From Symsagittifera roscoffensis (lineage: Eukaryota; Xenacoelomorpha; Acoela; Convolutidae): a DNA stretch of 64,000 nucleotides. The stretch covers positions 50,396,233-50,460,232 of the forward strand of contig NC_087067.1 in assembly GCF_963678635.1 (NCBI RefSeq), read 5' to 3'. A model generated the notes under the pieces. It worked only from the letters and a program-made list of their open reading frames with translations. It made no database searches and was not told the origin of the DNA. Below, in pieces: positions 1 through 10,390 of the stretch; position 1 is the first letter of the stretch, and the number at the start of each line of letters is the position of its first letter. Made by a program: the position numbers and the translations under genes.

Positions 1-190
1 AGTAATTTTTTATTCCACTGGGAATTCAGAGTCGGATTCGAAGCGGAATAAATAGTTCGAAACACAAGCCTTTGTCGTCTTAACCAGGTGTGTTATCTCT
101 ACACAAGTCTGGCGAGATTCGAACTGCAAGCCTCTTGTCGTCTTAAGCAGTTGTGTTACTTCTACACTAGATGCGCTGGATAGTTAATTG
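1..190 (-). repeat. tRNA-like dimeric SINE fragment
   Basis: Read on the minus strand, this stretch holds two similar tRNA-like half-units in tandem. Each has an inverted GTGT...ACAC pair that could be a D-arm, followed by a motif around AAGACGACAA. The first unit is followed by GTTCGAATCTC (complement of 114-124), close to a pol III B-box; the second has the weaker GTTTCGAA. This resembles a dimeric tRNA-derived SINE. It is too degenerate to be a working tRNA gene, and the left edge of the window cuts the context. Confidence is moderate to low. Confidence 0.35.
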
Positions 191-2914
191 AACTTGAAAT
201 TACTTTGAAGAAAGTGGAAACACGTATAACAATTTCACGTGCGAAATCTTGTGAACACATGTTTGCACGGGAGAAAAGTTAAAGTATCCGGTTGCAACAC
301 CCTTGCTAATCGCAAGGTTGATTATGTCTGAAAAAAGATTGGTATTCAAAACACAAAAACAAAACGGAAACTAGGCCGAAGAAAATTGAATCATCGTTGA
401 ACTAATTTGGCATAATTAACTTTCTGTTTATCTGTATAACGTTCTGTTTTTGATCAGGATATTCAATTTAAAGATTCATTTGCAACAACAACGTGTTGGT
501 CAAATGAAAATGTGACTATTTTGGACCAGCCGCTTAGCTGAAAAAATCTAGGTTCGATTTGGCAATGATGGCGGGCTAATCATAGGGCTGAAATCGGTTA
601 ACCAGAAAAAAATCAAGACATTAACCGATACTCCGGCCGGAAATAATCCGAATGACACTTACGTTTTTGACAACAGTCAAATAAAAAGAATGGTTTCTCT
701 ATACCAACACGGCAAAAAACCAATTTTACTTCCAGTGATGAAGCAATTGCTACTTTACCAATCCGGCTGTAATAACTAGAGAAGATTACTCTAGTTGTTG
801 AAGCCGGATTGGCAAATGGTGAAAATAATTGATCATGTTAACGATTCCCCCTTTGCAAATATATGCTTTGTTCAAGTGTTTCTTAGTAGAGACGGATTCG
901 TTAGTAAGTACCATGCGAGGGAAATAATTAACAAGAAATTAGTTTGCTGCAGTCACCAGATGCTTCAGATGAAAAAAAAACACGAGATAACTGATTTTAT
1001 CAGATAGCATTTATTTTAAGACAAGAAACTGGAACATAGGTGACAAAAACATGGAATGTAAATCCAGACTTGGATGCTGCAACATGTCATCGCTTACACT
1101 TTATCTCGAGCTGAACGACATAAGGCTGCTACAATAGATTAACTACGGGAAAACATGTGCTTAATTCTTCCACAGCTATAACGAGACATTGAATACCAAC
1201 GGTCTGCTCGGAAAACAGCCGCAGAAGTTTCTACTACAGAAAATTTTGCCTAGAATCCAAAATCAGTGGAAGAATTGATTGTTCTGAGTGTCAGCATTTC
1301 AAAAAGAGTCTTCTTCGACTTCATTGAGAGAAAATGCGCAACATGTAAATAACTGTCATTTGCAGTACAAAAACGAATGACTATGATTAAAAGTAAATGA
1401 AATATTATCTTATTTCATAGAACCATAAAGAAGCCGAACCTTTAAAAAAATCATTTATGCGGCATCTAAGCCGAGAAAAATAAGCAGACAGGCGATAGTC
1501 TAAATTATTCTTAAATTTTCATTTTCCAAACAACACATCTCGAGCATGCGTGTTTCTACAGAGCCAAGTGGGCAGAATATTCCTAATAATTGAAATTATA
1601 ATGGAGCAAGTACGCCACCTGTCAAATTTTTACGTTCGGATTCTGTAAACAAAAATGTTAGAAAAATGCTGACCGAAAACAAACCGCTGACCTTTGTCGT
1701 ACCAAGCATGGATGTTATCTTTGCCTGAAACGGCAATAATTTGCAGTTTCGACTTGATATGCTTATACATGTAAAGTGAATTGAGAACGCAAAAATTTCA
1801 AAAGGAAAAAAATTAGTACCCGGTTGCAATACGCTTGCTAAATACAGGGGTACAAATTTTTTGATTTTTGCGAAGATTTTGATTTTATTGGGACTGCAAT
1901 TGAGATGAGGAAAACGATAAATCAGATTGAGAATGATTTATTGACATGGAATGTGATTGTTCAGCCATCTACTAGCGATTAATTAGTATGACATTGGAAA
2001 AAAATCGACCAATTTTTCTCGGCACTCATTTCTCGGCCACTTTTCCTAGTAGCAATGTTTGGCTCACAAACATTACACAACAAAGAATCTGCAACTTTGC
2101 AAATACAAGCTAAAAGCAAAACATTTGTCGCTAAATACACCTTTTGACGCCTACACAAATAATGCATGAAATAATTTGGAATGTAAAACAAAAACAGCAA
2201 CCACACTAACTTGAAATGTATTCAAGCATAGCCGGTTGCTGTGCAAGTAGCAATGCAAATTCTGACCATATTCTTGAAAAACTACAAAAAAAAATTATAA
2301 TTTTTAAAATTTAATTCCAGTTTTCTGTGCGTGGTGTGATGAAAAGACTGAACTAAAAACTAAATTTCAGGCTTCTCCGATTTTCATACTAAAATACGCA
2401 TATTGAAAAACAGTTTTCTTCGAAAAATGACAAAAAAAAATTAAAATTTTTGTTTTTAATTTTTTTGCAGAAATTTTTTTGTGAACTTTCGAAACTCTTT
2501 ATTCCCAAGAGGACGCCAAAAACTTTAAAAACTTATTTTACTCGATTTTTCAGGGCTTCCATGAAAAATTCATGGCTTATTTACTAGTAATCTTTCTATA
2601 ATAAGCCTAATCGCTCGATGTTAGACGAAAAAAATAAACTGAAACCGCTTTTTCTTGACACTGGGTGTTAGAGCAAACAAAGCATGTTTTAAATGGCCAG
2701 ATAGTTTGTTCACATGCGAACTCAAATAAAAACGCATCTTAATTTTCCCATAATTTATTCAATTCATTTACCCGCAATTTATAGTAACTAAATCATCATT
2801 AATTCAATTTTCATACGATACAGTCGCTTTCCAGTTATCGCGAAGTATTCTGGTCTGCCTCATAACCTAAGCACACTGGCTGAGCCTACTACAGAAAGTC
2901 AAACATAATCAGCT
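191..2914. other. AT-rich non-coding DNA, no gene recognised
   Basis: All open frames here are under 80 codons and none resembles a known family. There are long A/T runs. The stretch probably lies in an intron of, or beside, the minus-strand SPEF2 gene to its right, because further SPEF2 exons must lie at lower coordinates. I could not identify them here. Confidence 0.4.
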
Positions 2915-4511
2915 ATGAAGAAGCTTAAGCGAGCTCAAAGAAACTGTCTGCGAGCTCTGAAACGGCAAATTTCTCAAGTCAGCGACCTTTGTGCCAACGT
3001 CAATTGTAACCAAAATGAGTTGAGCGATGAAACAACCGAGCTTGAGCATTGCTTGGCTCAATTCTCAGCTCCTGATCACGAGTTGCTTGACGTTATGACC
3101 GATTATGCCGAATACTATCAAGTATTCGATTAATGTCAGAAAACACAGAAGGCTGATCGCCAAACTCTACAAGCCGCAAAGAGAATAATAGCCGCATCAA
3201 GTCAGCCTATCAACCCTGTTGCAACTATGCAGATTGAACCAAAAAAGATTCACGCCAAGATTGCCGCAGATCAATCTGCCTAGCTTAAGTGGCGATTCCA
3301 CTGCCTGGCTAAGCTTCGCTTCATTGATCAATTTCTATCAACTGTCCATGACAATGACAAGCTGTCACCGGTTTAGAAATTGATGTATTTGAAGATTTGC
3401 CTTACGAGCCATGCTTCTAAGCTCATCATAAATTTGGAGACGACAGAAAGCAACTATGATGTAGCGCTTCAAATGTTAGAGCAAAGATACAAAAATGATG
3501 GAGTCATGATTCGAAAGCTTTTGTCACGAATTCACTGCAGTTCGAACGGAGAATGTGCCCCAGCTTCGCCAGCTACACTCAGTTTTCAATGAGACTTCGC
3601 AATCCATCAAGGCACTCGGAAGGTCAGTGGAAAACGATTTGAGGCATCTCATTCTCTTCGAGAATCTCGATCCTGAATCTCAGAAGGCATGGGACACTGC
3701 TAACGATGGCACTGAAGCTCCTAACTTCGATCGACTCATCGTGTTCTTAGACAACAGAGTCAGTTCTTTAGAGGTGGTTGAAGGATCTCTTTCTAGTCCC
3801 CATAAGCCTAAGCGTCAGCAGCAGATGTTCTTAACAGAAAAGAACCGATCTCATAAGAATGGTTTCTCTTTACCACAGTGTAAAGTTCAAACCTGCCAAG
3901 AGCGACATCCAATATGGCATTGTGCAAAACACTGATCGATGAAAACATATAAAAGAAAAAAATCGTGACCAGCAATAGGATGTGCTTCAACTGTTTGTCT
4001 GCCAGCCACAGCATCCAGCAATGTCCTTCAACATCACTGTACAAGACATGTCAAAAGAAGCATCAAACAACTTTTCAGGGCAGTTCTAGTCAGCCCAGTG
4101 CTCATCTCGCATCGACAATAGATGCTCTTTAAATCAACCGAAATAGAACTATCACAGTTCTTCCAACGGCAAACGTCAAATTTCGATCTCAGAACGGTCG
4201 AGTTAATCACTTGAGGCTTGGCATCAAACTAACAGCAGCTCCAGATCGCATAATTGGAGTGAACCAGAAGAACGATATGCCTACCCATGGTCGAATGAAT
4301 CTCACAATTCTACCAAACAAACAATTTCAAAGTTGAAGGTGTTGAAAAACATCACGGATCACGAGCATCCAAACACACAAATCGCAGCTACAGACCTACG
4401 AAAGGTCAGCAACTACAACTTAGCAGATCCAGCTTTCGACAAGCCCAACACATTTGATCTCCTGCTTGGACAATCCGTCTACACACACATTGTGATGTCA
4501 GAGAACGTCTA
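2915..4511 (+). pseudogene. BEL/Pao retrotransposon relic: gag and start of aspartic protease
   Basis: Pieces of one polyprotein are spread over several frames with stops between them. At 2,915-3,133 lies a basic, helical N-terminal piece. From about 3,255 to 3,935 comes the DUF1759-type Gag core typical of BEL/Pao (a LPKINLP-type start, the SGDSTAW motif, YLK...L, and ESNYDVALQMLEQRY). Cys/His knuckle-like motifs follow at about 3,890-3,935 and about 3,980-4,050. A fragment with LADPAF and FDLLLGQ (about 4,420-4,480) matches the end of the Pao-type retropepsin (DUF1758/A17). Everything after the protease is missing. This is an old, dead, 5'-partial copy in the orientation opposite to SPEF2 and probably in one of its introns. 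The family call is firm; the exact ends are not. Confidence 0.8.
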
Positions 4512-5130
4512 GGAAGAAACTGGGGAAAAAATATTGCAAAAATTTTAATGTTTTTCCAATCACCACTGAAAAGGCTTTAATATGTTTCATCACTCAACCC
4601 AGTCCGATGATTATTTGTGGTACCTGAATTTGCATGGAAAAACTAAAATAACCCGAATACAAAGTTTTCAATGGTCGGAAGAAAAACCAAATTGCATATA
4701 AGTTATGCATTTCGTTGGTAAAACGTGTATCTATTTTACTTCAATTACAATTAAACGTTCTCGTCCGAAGAGATCATCCGAAATCTAGAAAAATTCAGTT
4801 TGATGACAATGCAAACATAAAAGTAACATTAAGGAGGAGAATAAAAAGAGAAAGGATAAATCTTTCTCGCCAGCTAATCCGAAACTGAGAAAAAGAAAAA
4901 CTAGATTTCAAAACCTCGCGGAATACATCAAGCATCAACCAAGTTAACTTATTAGTAATCAAATTTGAAAACAGATGCTTTTAAATTGCACAAACTGCCT
5001 GCTGCAAAGGTGCCGCCGAACAAAATTAGGACTACTAATAGACACTTGGGTTGGAAAAAAATCCAATGCAATCTCTGCCTGTGTAATTATTGAAATCAAC
5101 AAGAACCTGACAAGTATCCATAACAGTAAC
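4512..5130. other. Presumed SPEF2 intron, nothing else seen
   Basis: This stretch lies between the Pao relic and the third SPEF2 exon. I looked on the minus strand for the next SPEF2 exon (after the GVAIKL motif) and did not find it. The intron therefore probably extends leftward past the Pao insertion. Confidence 0.4.
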
Positions 5131-5587
5131 TAACTTAATTGCAACCCCCTGTTTCTCGGTCATTATCTCCTTAGCTCTGACAGTGTCAAACGGGATCTCC
5201 AGGAGGCGCAGAGTAGGCTCCAACTTCGTGAAATTAGAGAGCTTTGCATTCGTGGAGCTAAAATTTCAAATGTATGGTACTCGGAGAGTTTGATTCTTTA
5301 AAATATCATTGAGTTGCTGCATAACTTTTCAGTTCCATAGTCACAATGCAACTTTTTAAACGCACCTGCTGTTCGAGAATTTCCCAAAGTCTTCCTGTAG
5401 TTCATACTTCCGCAGGAGCTCACCAATCAGATAACCACTGGAAAACTCTTTTGCCACTGAATCGGGATCTAAAATGAGCAAATGACTAATAGAAGTAAAC
5501 GAATCGCTAGTTTTTTAAATTGATCTTACCAATGGTTCGAGATATCTTGACCTCGTTATTGAGCCAGTTGCATAAAATATCAGCCAT
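5131..5587 (-). CDS. spef2: SPEF2 orthologue, first three coding exons (partial)
   Basis: Three exons on the minus strand read as the N-terminus of sperm flagellar protein 2, a central-apparatus protein needed for sperm-flagellum and cilium motility. Exon 1 is 5,587-5,530 (starts MADILCNWLN). Intron 1 is 61 nt (GTAAGA...TTTTAG). Exon 2 is 5,468-5,366 and contains the diagnostic SSGYLIGELL and KYELQEDF. Intron 2 is 108 nt (GTGCGT...TTTTAG). Exon 3 runs from 5,257 to about 5,131-5,135 and contains LEPTLRLLEIPFD and TEKQGVAIKL. These are the N-terminal calponin-homology-like domain of SPEF2. Reading phase is kept across both introns. The donor of exon 3 is ambiguous between two GTTA sites. The rest of this roughly 1,800-residue protein would lie to the left; I could not find the next exon. 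The start codon is the first ATG and matches the family's usual start. Whether the gene is complete elsewhere cannot be judged. Confidence 0.85.
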
Positions 5588-7186
5588 ATCTAATCTAAAA
5601 CAGAAAACGCCAATCAGGGATTGATAACAAAGTCATTTTCTTAGGCCATACAAATAATTGAAGTTAGCCTTGTCAACCAATCAACTATCAATGAATTGCA
5701 ATTGATTTTTTAATGATAAAAAGGAGATGATTAGACTAAGAGCAATAATGGTGCAATTGATATGTCTAGAAACAACTTTTCTTGACAGGTCAAAAGTATA
5801 ATTATGTTCATCTGTTACGTTAAAATTGTAAATTAAACAAACGTTTTCGCACAATTTTAGTGCATCTTCAGGTTTAATAATCTAACTAATATGTACAGAA
5901 TGATCAAAAATCATAAAAAGTGTCAAACACATTATTCATTAAAGTAATATATCAAATTGTTACAAAATTTCTCTTATGCAATCAAATTTTAAATATCCCG
6001 CCAAATTTATTTATGTTCATCTGTTAACTCTTTTTGTCCCACAACCTACAATCTAATTTAAGGAAAAGTTGTAATTCCACATTTAGTGGCAACAAGTGAT
6101 GACTGAGGTCAAAATATCCCTAGACGGCAGAGCTGAAAACTCGTTTAGGCTGAAAAGTCGATAATTGGCCAATCAATTGACCCAAAATGTACCTGCTAGC
6201 GGTCATTTACAAGTTGCAATCGACCCTTTGAATTCTCGACAAAAGCTTCCTGACGCCGTTTGCGCTTACGGATTCAGCACTATTTCAAACCGATTTTTTT
6301 TCCTGATAACAAGAAACTCTTTGCAATTCAAACTAAAATCAGGGCTTTAAATTGATATATCACTCAAACCCACAACAGAAAATATTATTTTTCAAAAACT
6401 GTCCACTGCTGCCCTTTTAGCGCTTTTCTATGAAGCATTGTTTCGACCAGGAAAGGGCAAGAAACTGTTCATTAGTGTTTTAGTTGCTTTTAAAACTTTT
6501 TTGCAAACAGCTTTCAGCAATTTGGAGCAAAAAATCATGTACAAAAAAACGTCCGATTGTTGATTTAGAAAATCACGGCGTTGCTGTGCCATACTTTTGA
6601 GCATTTGAGACTCAATCTGAAAACGTTATATCTGGCTCATTGTGAGACACTTCATCGCTGTCATCTAGTTAGTCTTTTTTAAAGGCTTTGATATCTCCTT
6701 GAATCACCATATTCGCTCATCTAAGAGTTCGTAAGCAGTTAAATCATTAATAAAAAAATCTGTTTAAAAAAGAGAAGAAACCATTGGCAAATTGAGATAA
6801 ACAAAAACAAAAACATGAGCCGAAACTGATACTCAGATCTAACGCTTATATACCGACTCTAATTTATCCAGAACACTCAGAATTATCACTTTGTGTAAAA
6901 CCTTTCAATTTTAAAACAAACTTTGCATGTCTGAATCACAACACTGGATAATTCGAAAAAAGATAATTTTGAATTTCATTTAATTTTATGCTTTTAAGTT
7001 CTGATTTCTACACTCTAACCTGAAAGAGCGTTTCTACGTTTCAACTTTTTCCGGGTGTAGGATTTTTGCCCCCCAGCATTCGTCAAACTTAGTGCATGAA
7101 ACAACAAGCAATTGACGAAGCCTTAGCAGGCAAAAAGGCATAAGAAGCTGATAGAAACGGAGACAAGTTTCCGAAATGGGCAAAAC
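5588..7186. other. Region upstream of SPEF2, no gene recognised
   Basis: This should contain the SPEF2 promoter and 5' UTR. I see no clear TATA or initiator element. A 61-codon plus-strand frame at 6,165-6,350 has a non-repetitive, mixed composition but matches nothing I recognise. The rest is AT-rich with no convincing coding signal. Confidence 0.35.
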
Positions 7187-7894
7187 TGTGACATTCGACC
7201 AGAATGTGTCAAAATGCAAGTTCGAATTCGGAATTTTGTTGATGCATCATACCGAGAAGATTGATGGTTCTGATCGATTAGAGTTTTTAATCGTTCTTTT
7301 TGACGAACTCGGAGGGGTGTATGTGCCAGTCGGTCATATTTGGAAGTTTGACCTTGAGAGAAGCAAAAAGCACTTAATTTTGGAGTGAAATTTAATTTTT
7401 CAAAATTTCGAATGAAACCTGTCATGCACGATTTTCTCGCGATAACTGAAAATCAGAAAAGAGAAGTCAGAACGATCGAGTGACAATCGCGGGAAAGTTG
7501 CTAGAAAAATCAGTGGGAAATTGCTATTCGCAATTTCAGTAGCAATAATAATCGAGAGTAGAGCTGTCCCATCTAAAACAGAGACGAGCGCATTCCCACG
7601 AACTGAATTGTTGTGATTGGAGTACTATTATTAACTGGACCAGAGTGAACCTTCGGTGGAAAGGTGGACAGCTAGAGTGTCCCAATGGTTCACGAGAACT
7701 TACAGTCTAGAGTAAAAACTTGTTCTTGTTATTGAAACTGACTAACATTAAACTCATTTTAGTTACTTTATTGATTCTTGAGTTGCTTACCGACTTATTT
7801 ACTTCCTGGTTCTTGAGCGTGCTACAATGTGAGTACTAATTTAAATTTCTAGAGTGTGTTTTATAATTGTTATGTTGAGGTAAGGCGAGTTTTA
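7187..7894 (+). repeat. Old 5' part of an LTR of the giant-element family (copy x)
   Basis: The stretch begins with TGTGACATTCGACC, the same start as the LTRs at 8,556, 9,473 and 35,552. It then follows the same general order (AAAATGCA, AATTGATGGTT, TTTCAAAATTTCGA) with much divergence. Similarity fades after about 7,440. It ends where the long palindrome begins. This is the most diverged of the four LTR starts in the window. Confidence 0.6.
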
Positions 7895-8554
7895 GGTTGA
7901 TCCATCTGAAATGGATCAAAGTTCCACTGTCTAATAAAAAGTAACTTAACGGATTGTTCCGACCCGGTTTTTAATGGCGTTCATGTATTTTGGGTATCTA
8001 GAAACCTAAGTATGGGGACGTTTCTAATTCTAGAGTGGGGGGATATTTTAGTAGTAGCCTTTAAGCTGTAACGGGTCGTAGTCTCATGTCACAAGCGAAC
8101 CGAATTGGCTCCGACTGATTTGAGGTACAAAAACACAAGAGATAGTGTCCCTGACTCTTGAGCCAATGGTTATAGGGCCTATTTTTCTTAAGCCTCATGT
8201 GTGACTGCAGTAGACGAATGTTACAGTAAAAGTCGCCTACTTAAGTCACATGTGAGGTTAAAAAAAATAGGCCCTATAACCATTGGCTCAAGAGTCAGGG
8301 ACACTAACTCTTGTGTTTTTCTACCTCAAACGGTCGGCGTCAATTCGGTTCACTTGCGACATGAGACTAAAACCTTTGTTACAGCTTAAAGGCCACTACT
8401 AAAATACCCCCACTCTAGAAAACAAGAACGTCCCCATACTTAGGTCTCAAAATAACCAAAACACGCGAACGCCGTTAAAAACAGGGTCGAAACAATCCCT
8501 ATAGCTACTTTTTATTAGACAGTGGAACTTTGATCCATTTCAGATGGATCAACC
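7895..8554. repeat. Near-perfect palindrome, arms about 330 bp, almost no spacer
   Basis: The sequence from 7,895 to about 8,224 is repeated as its reverse complement from about 8,226 to 8,554, with roughly 85-90% arm identity by eye and a centre at GTTACAGTAAAAG. The outer ends are GGTTGATCCAT and its complement. It ends one base before an LTR start. It could be a foldback transposon or a head-to-head fusion of two element fragments: the arm start resembles GGTTGATCCAT inside the family LTR (about 10,047). No protein is encoded. Confidence 0.8.
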
Positions 8555-8555
8555 T

Positions 8556-9472
8556 TGTGACATTCGACCAGAATGTACAAAAATGCAGTTTCGCAATCGA
8601 ATTTTTATCGATCAGATAAAGAACATCTAACCAGGAAAATTGATGGTTTTAATGGATTAGCAGCGTTATTTGAACGATTAGACAAATCGGGAAGGGTTAG
8701 TTTTAACTGACATGCTAATTTTTAAAATTTCAATTTGGACATGAACGACACGTAACCTTTCTATTTTTCGCACACACAGAAACGGCGAAACAGAACAACA
8801 ATAGTTGCAGTAAAAACAACTACGAGCAAACGACGACAGATTGAAACTGTATTTGGAATTTGTCGGAAACCATTCCGAGTTGTGACGATTGTGCCGCTAC
8901 AATCGTTACAACGTAGAACCCGAGAAAAGGGAAGGGTGTTGGGACGGCGTGTCCAGCCTTCCGGAAAAAAATAGGAGTGGTATTTCCCCGGATTCCAGAA
9001 ACCGGAGGGATCTCGGGCCCAAGACTGAAACTGTTATATATAAACTTTTAGCTTCTTGGTCATTTCCTGAGTTGAGTTTAAATAACATCCCGATTCATTT
9101 TCAGAGAAAGAGAAGCTAGGAGTGAGGGAAAGGGTTGATCCATTTTCGATGGAGATGATGATTTTTATCTACTGATTAAAAACAATCGTAATATAATAAA
9201 TAGTAGTAGCCCTGATTTTAGGAGTGACCTAGTGGTCTGGGGATACTGAGACCTAGCCATGAGCTCACTTTTTTTGCATATAATTAAATTAACTTGAGCG
9301 TTCTGGTCGAAGCCGGAAAGCAGTAACGTTTTGTCGACCCGATGTTAGGAAAACCACTTAAAGAACTGGCTTTGCCAGAGACGGTGAAAAGCATGTAGAG
9401 CTCTGTTTAGACGCTAGCCAGTCGTTTTAGAACCTAGCTTTATTTTCCATCGATATGTACTTCCGGGCGAAT
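8556..9472 (+). repeat. Solo or truncated LTR of the giant-element family (copy y)
   Basis: It starts TGTGACATTCGACC and runs collinear with the 918-bp LTR that follows, through the landmarks GAGATGATGATTTTTATCTACTGA, GGTCTGGGGATACTGAGAC, TGAGCTCACT and CTTCCGGGCGAAT. It lacks the final GTTACA and is joined directly to the next LTR. It is clearly more diverged from the two flanking LTRs of the main element than these are from each other, so it is an older insertion. Confidence 0.75.
9035..9045 (+). promoter_or_regulatory. TATA-box-like element in LTR copy y
   Basis: TATATATAAAC lies about 480 bp into the LTR. The same place holds TATATAAAC in the 3' LTR (36,030-36,038) and TACATAAAC in the 5' LTR. 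The conserved position suggests the LTR promoter; the 5' LTR copy looks weakened by a T-to-C change. Confidence 0.45.
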
Positions 9473-10390
9473 TGTGACATTCGACCAGAATGTGAAAGAT
9501 GCAATCTCTGCAGATTCGAATTTTTAGCAGCGACCCTTCCGGATTGGTGATTATTAAGAACTAAGAACGTTATTGGAACGATTGGCCAGACGGTGAGGGC
9601 TGGAATATTCTGGTATTTTAAAATTTCAAAAATTCGAATTATGACGTCATATTTCTGAGAAACGTCAGAAACGGCCATTTTGGCTAAAACAAGAAAAAAA
9701 AACAGAACAACATTAGCTGCGCTAACAACAACTACGAAATCGAGATTGGAAAACGACAACGAGTTACAGAGTAACAGAGAACACTCCGAGTTGCAACTAT
9801 TGTGCCGCTACAATAATTGCAAGGCCGTTGCGAACAACGGTGAAGGGTGAAGGACGGCCTTCCGGATTAAGAAGAAATCAGGATTAACCAGCTTGATCCA
9901 GCAGATTTATCATTCCGGAGGGGTAAAGGAACTGAAACTTTTATCCTGTTACATAAACTTTTAGCTTCCTATCATGTCCTGACTTGAATTTAATTAACAT
10001 CTAGATTAATTTTGATAAGAATGAGAAGCTAGGAGTTGGGGGAAAGGGTTGATCCATCTTCGATGGAGATGATGATTTTTATCTACTGAACAAAAACAAT
10101 AGTAATATAATAAGTAGTAGCCCTGTTTTTAGGAGTGACCTCGTGGTCTGGGGATACTGAGACCCAGCCATGAGCTCACTATTTCTGCATGTAATCTAGT
10201 TAATTTAAGTGTTTTGACCGAAGCCGAAAGCAGTAACGTTTTTGTCGACCCGATGTTAGAAAGACCACCGAAAAGTACTGGCTTGGTAGAGACGGTGAAA
10301 AGCATGCAAAGCTCTGTTTAGACATTAGCCAGTCGTCTTAAGACTTAGTTTTGTCTTCCGTTGATATGTATCTTCCGGGCGAATGTTACA
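9473..10390 (+). repeat. 5' LTR of the giant element
   Basis: It runs from TGTGACATTCG to GAATGTTACA, giving the TG...CA ends expected of an LTR. The end is set by three observations. The matching 3' LTR is about 98% identical over exactly this span. Beyond it the two copies drop to about 88-90%. A 9-base duplication of AATGTTACA sits at the same junction in the 3' copy. The TATA-like site reads TACATAAAC (about 9,950). Confidence 0.7.
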
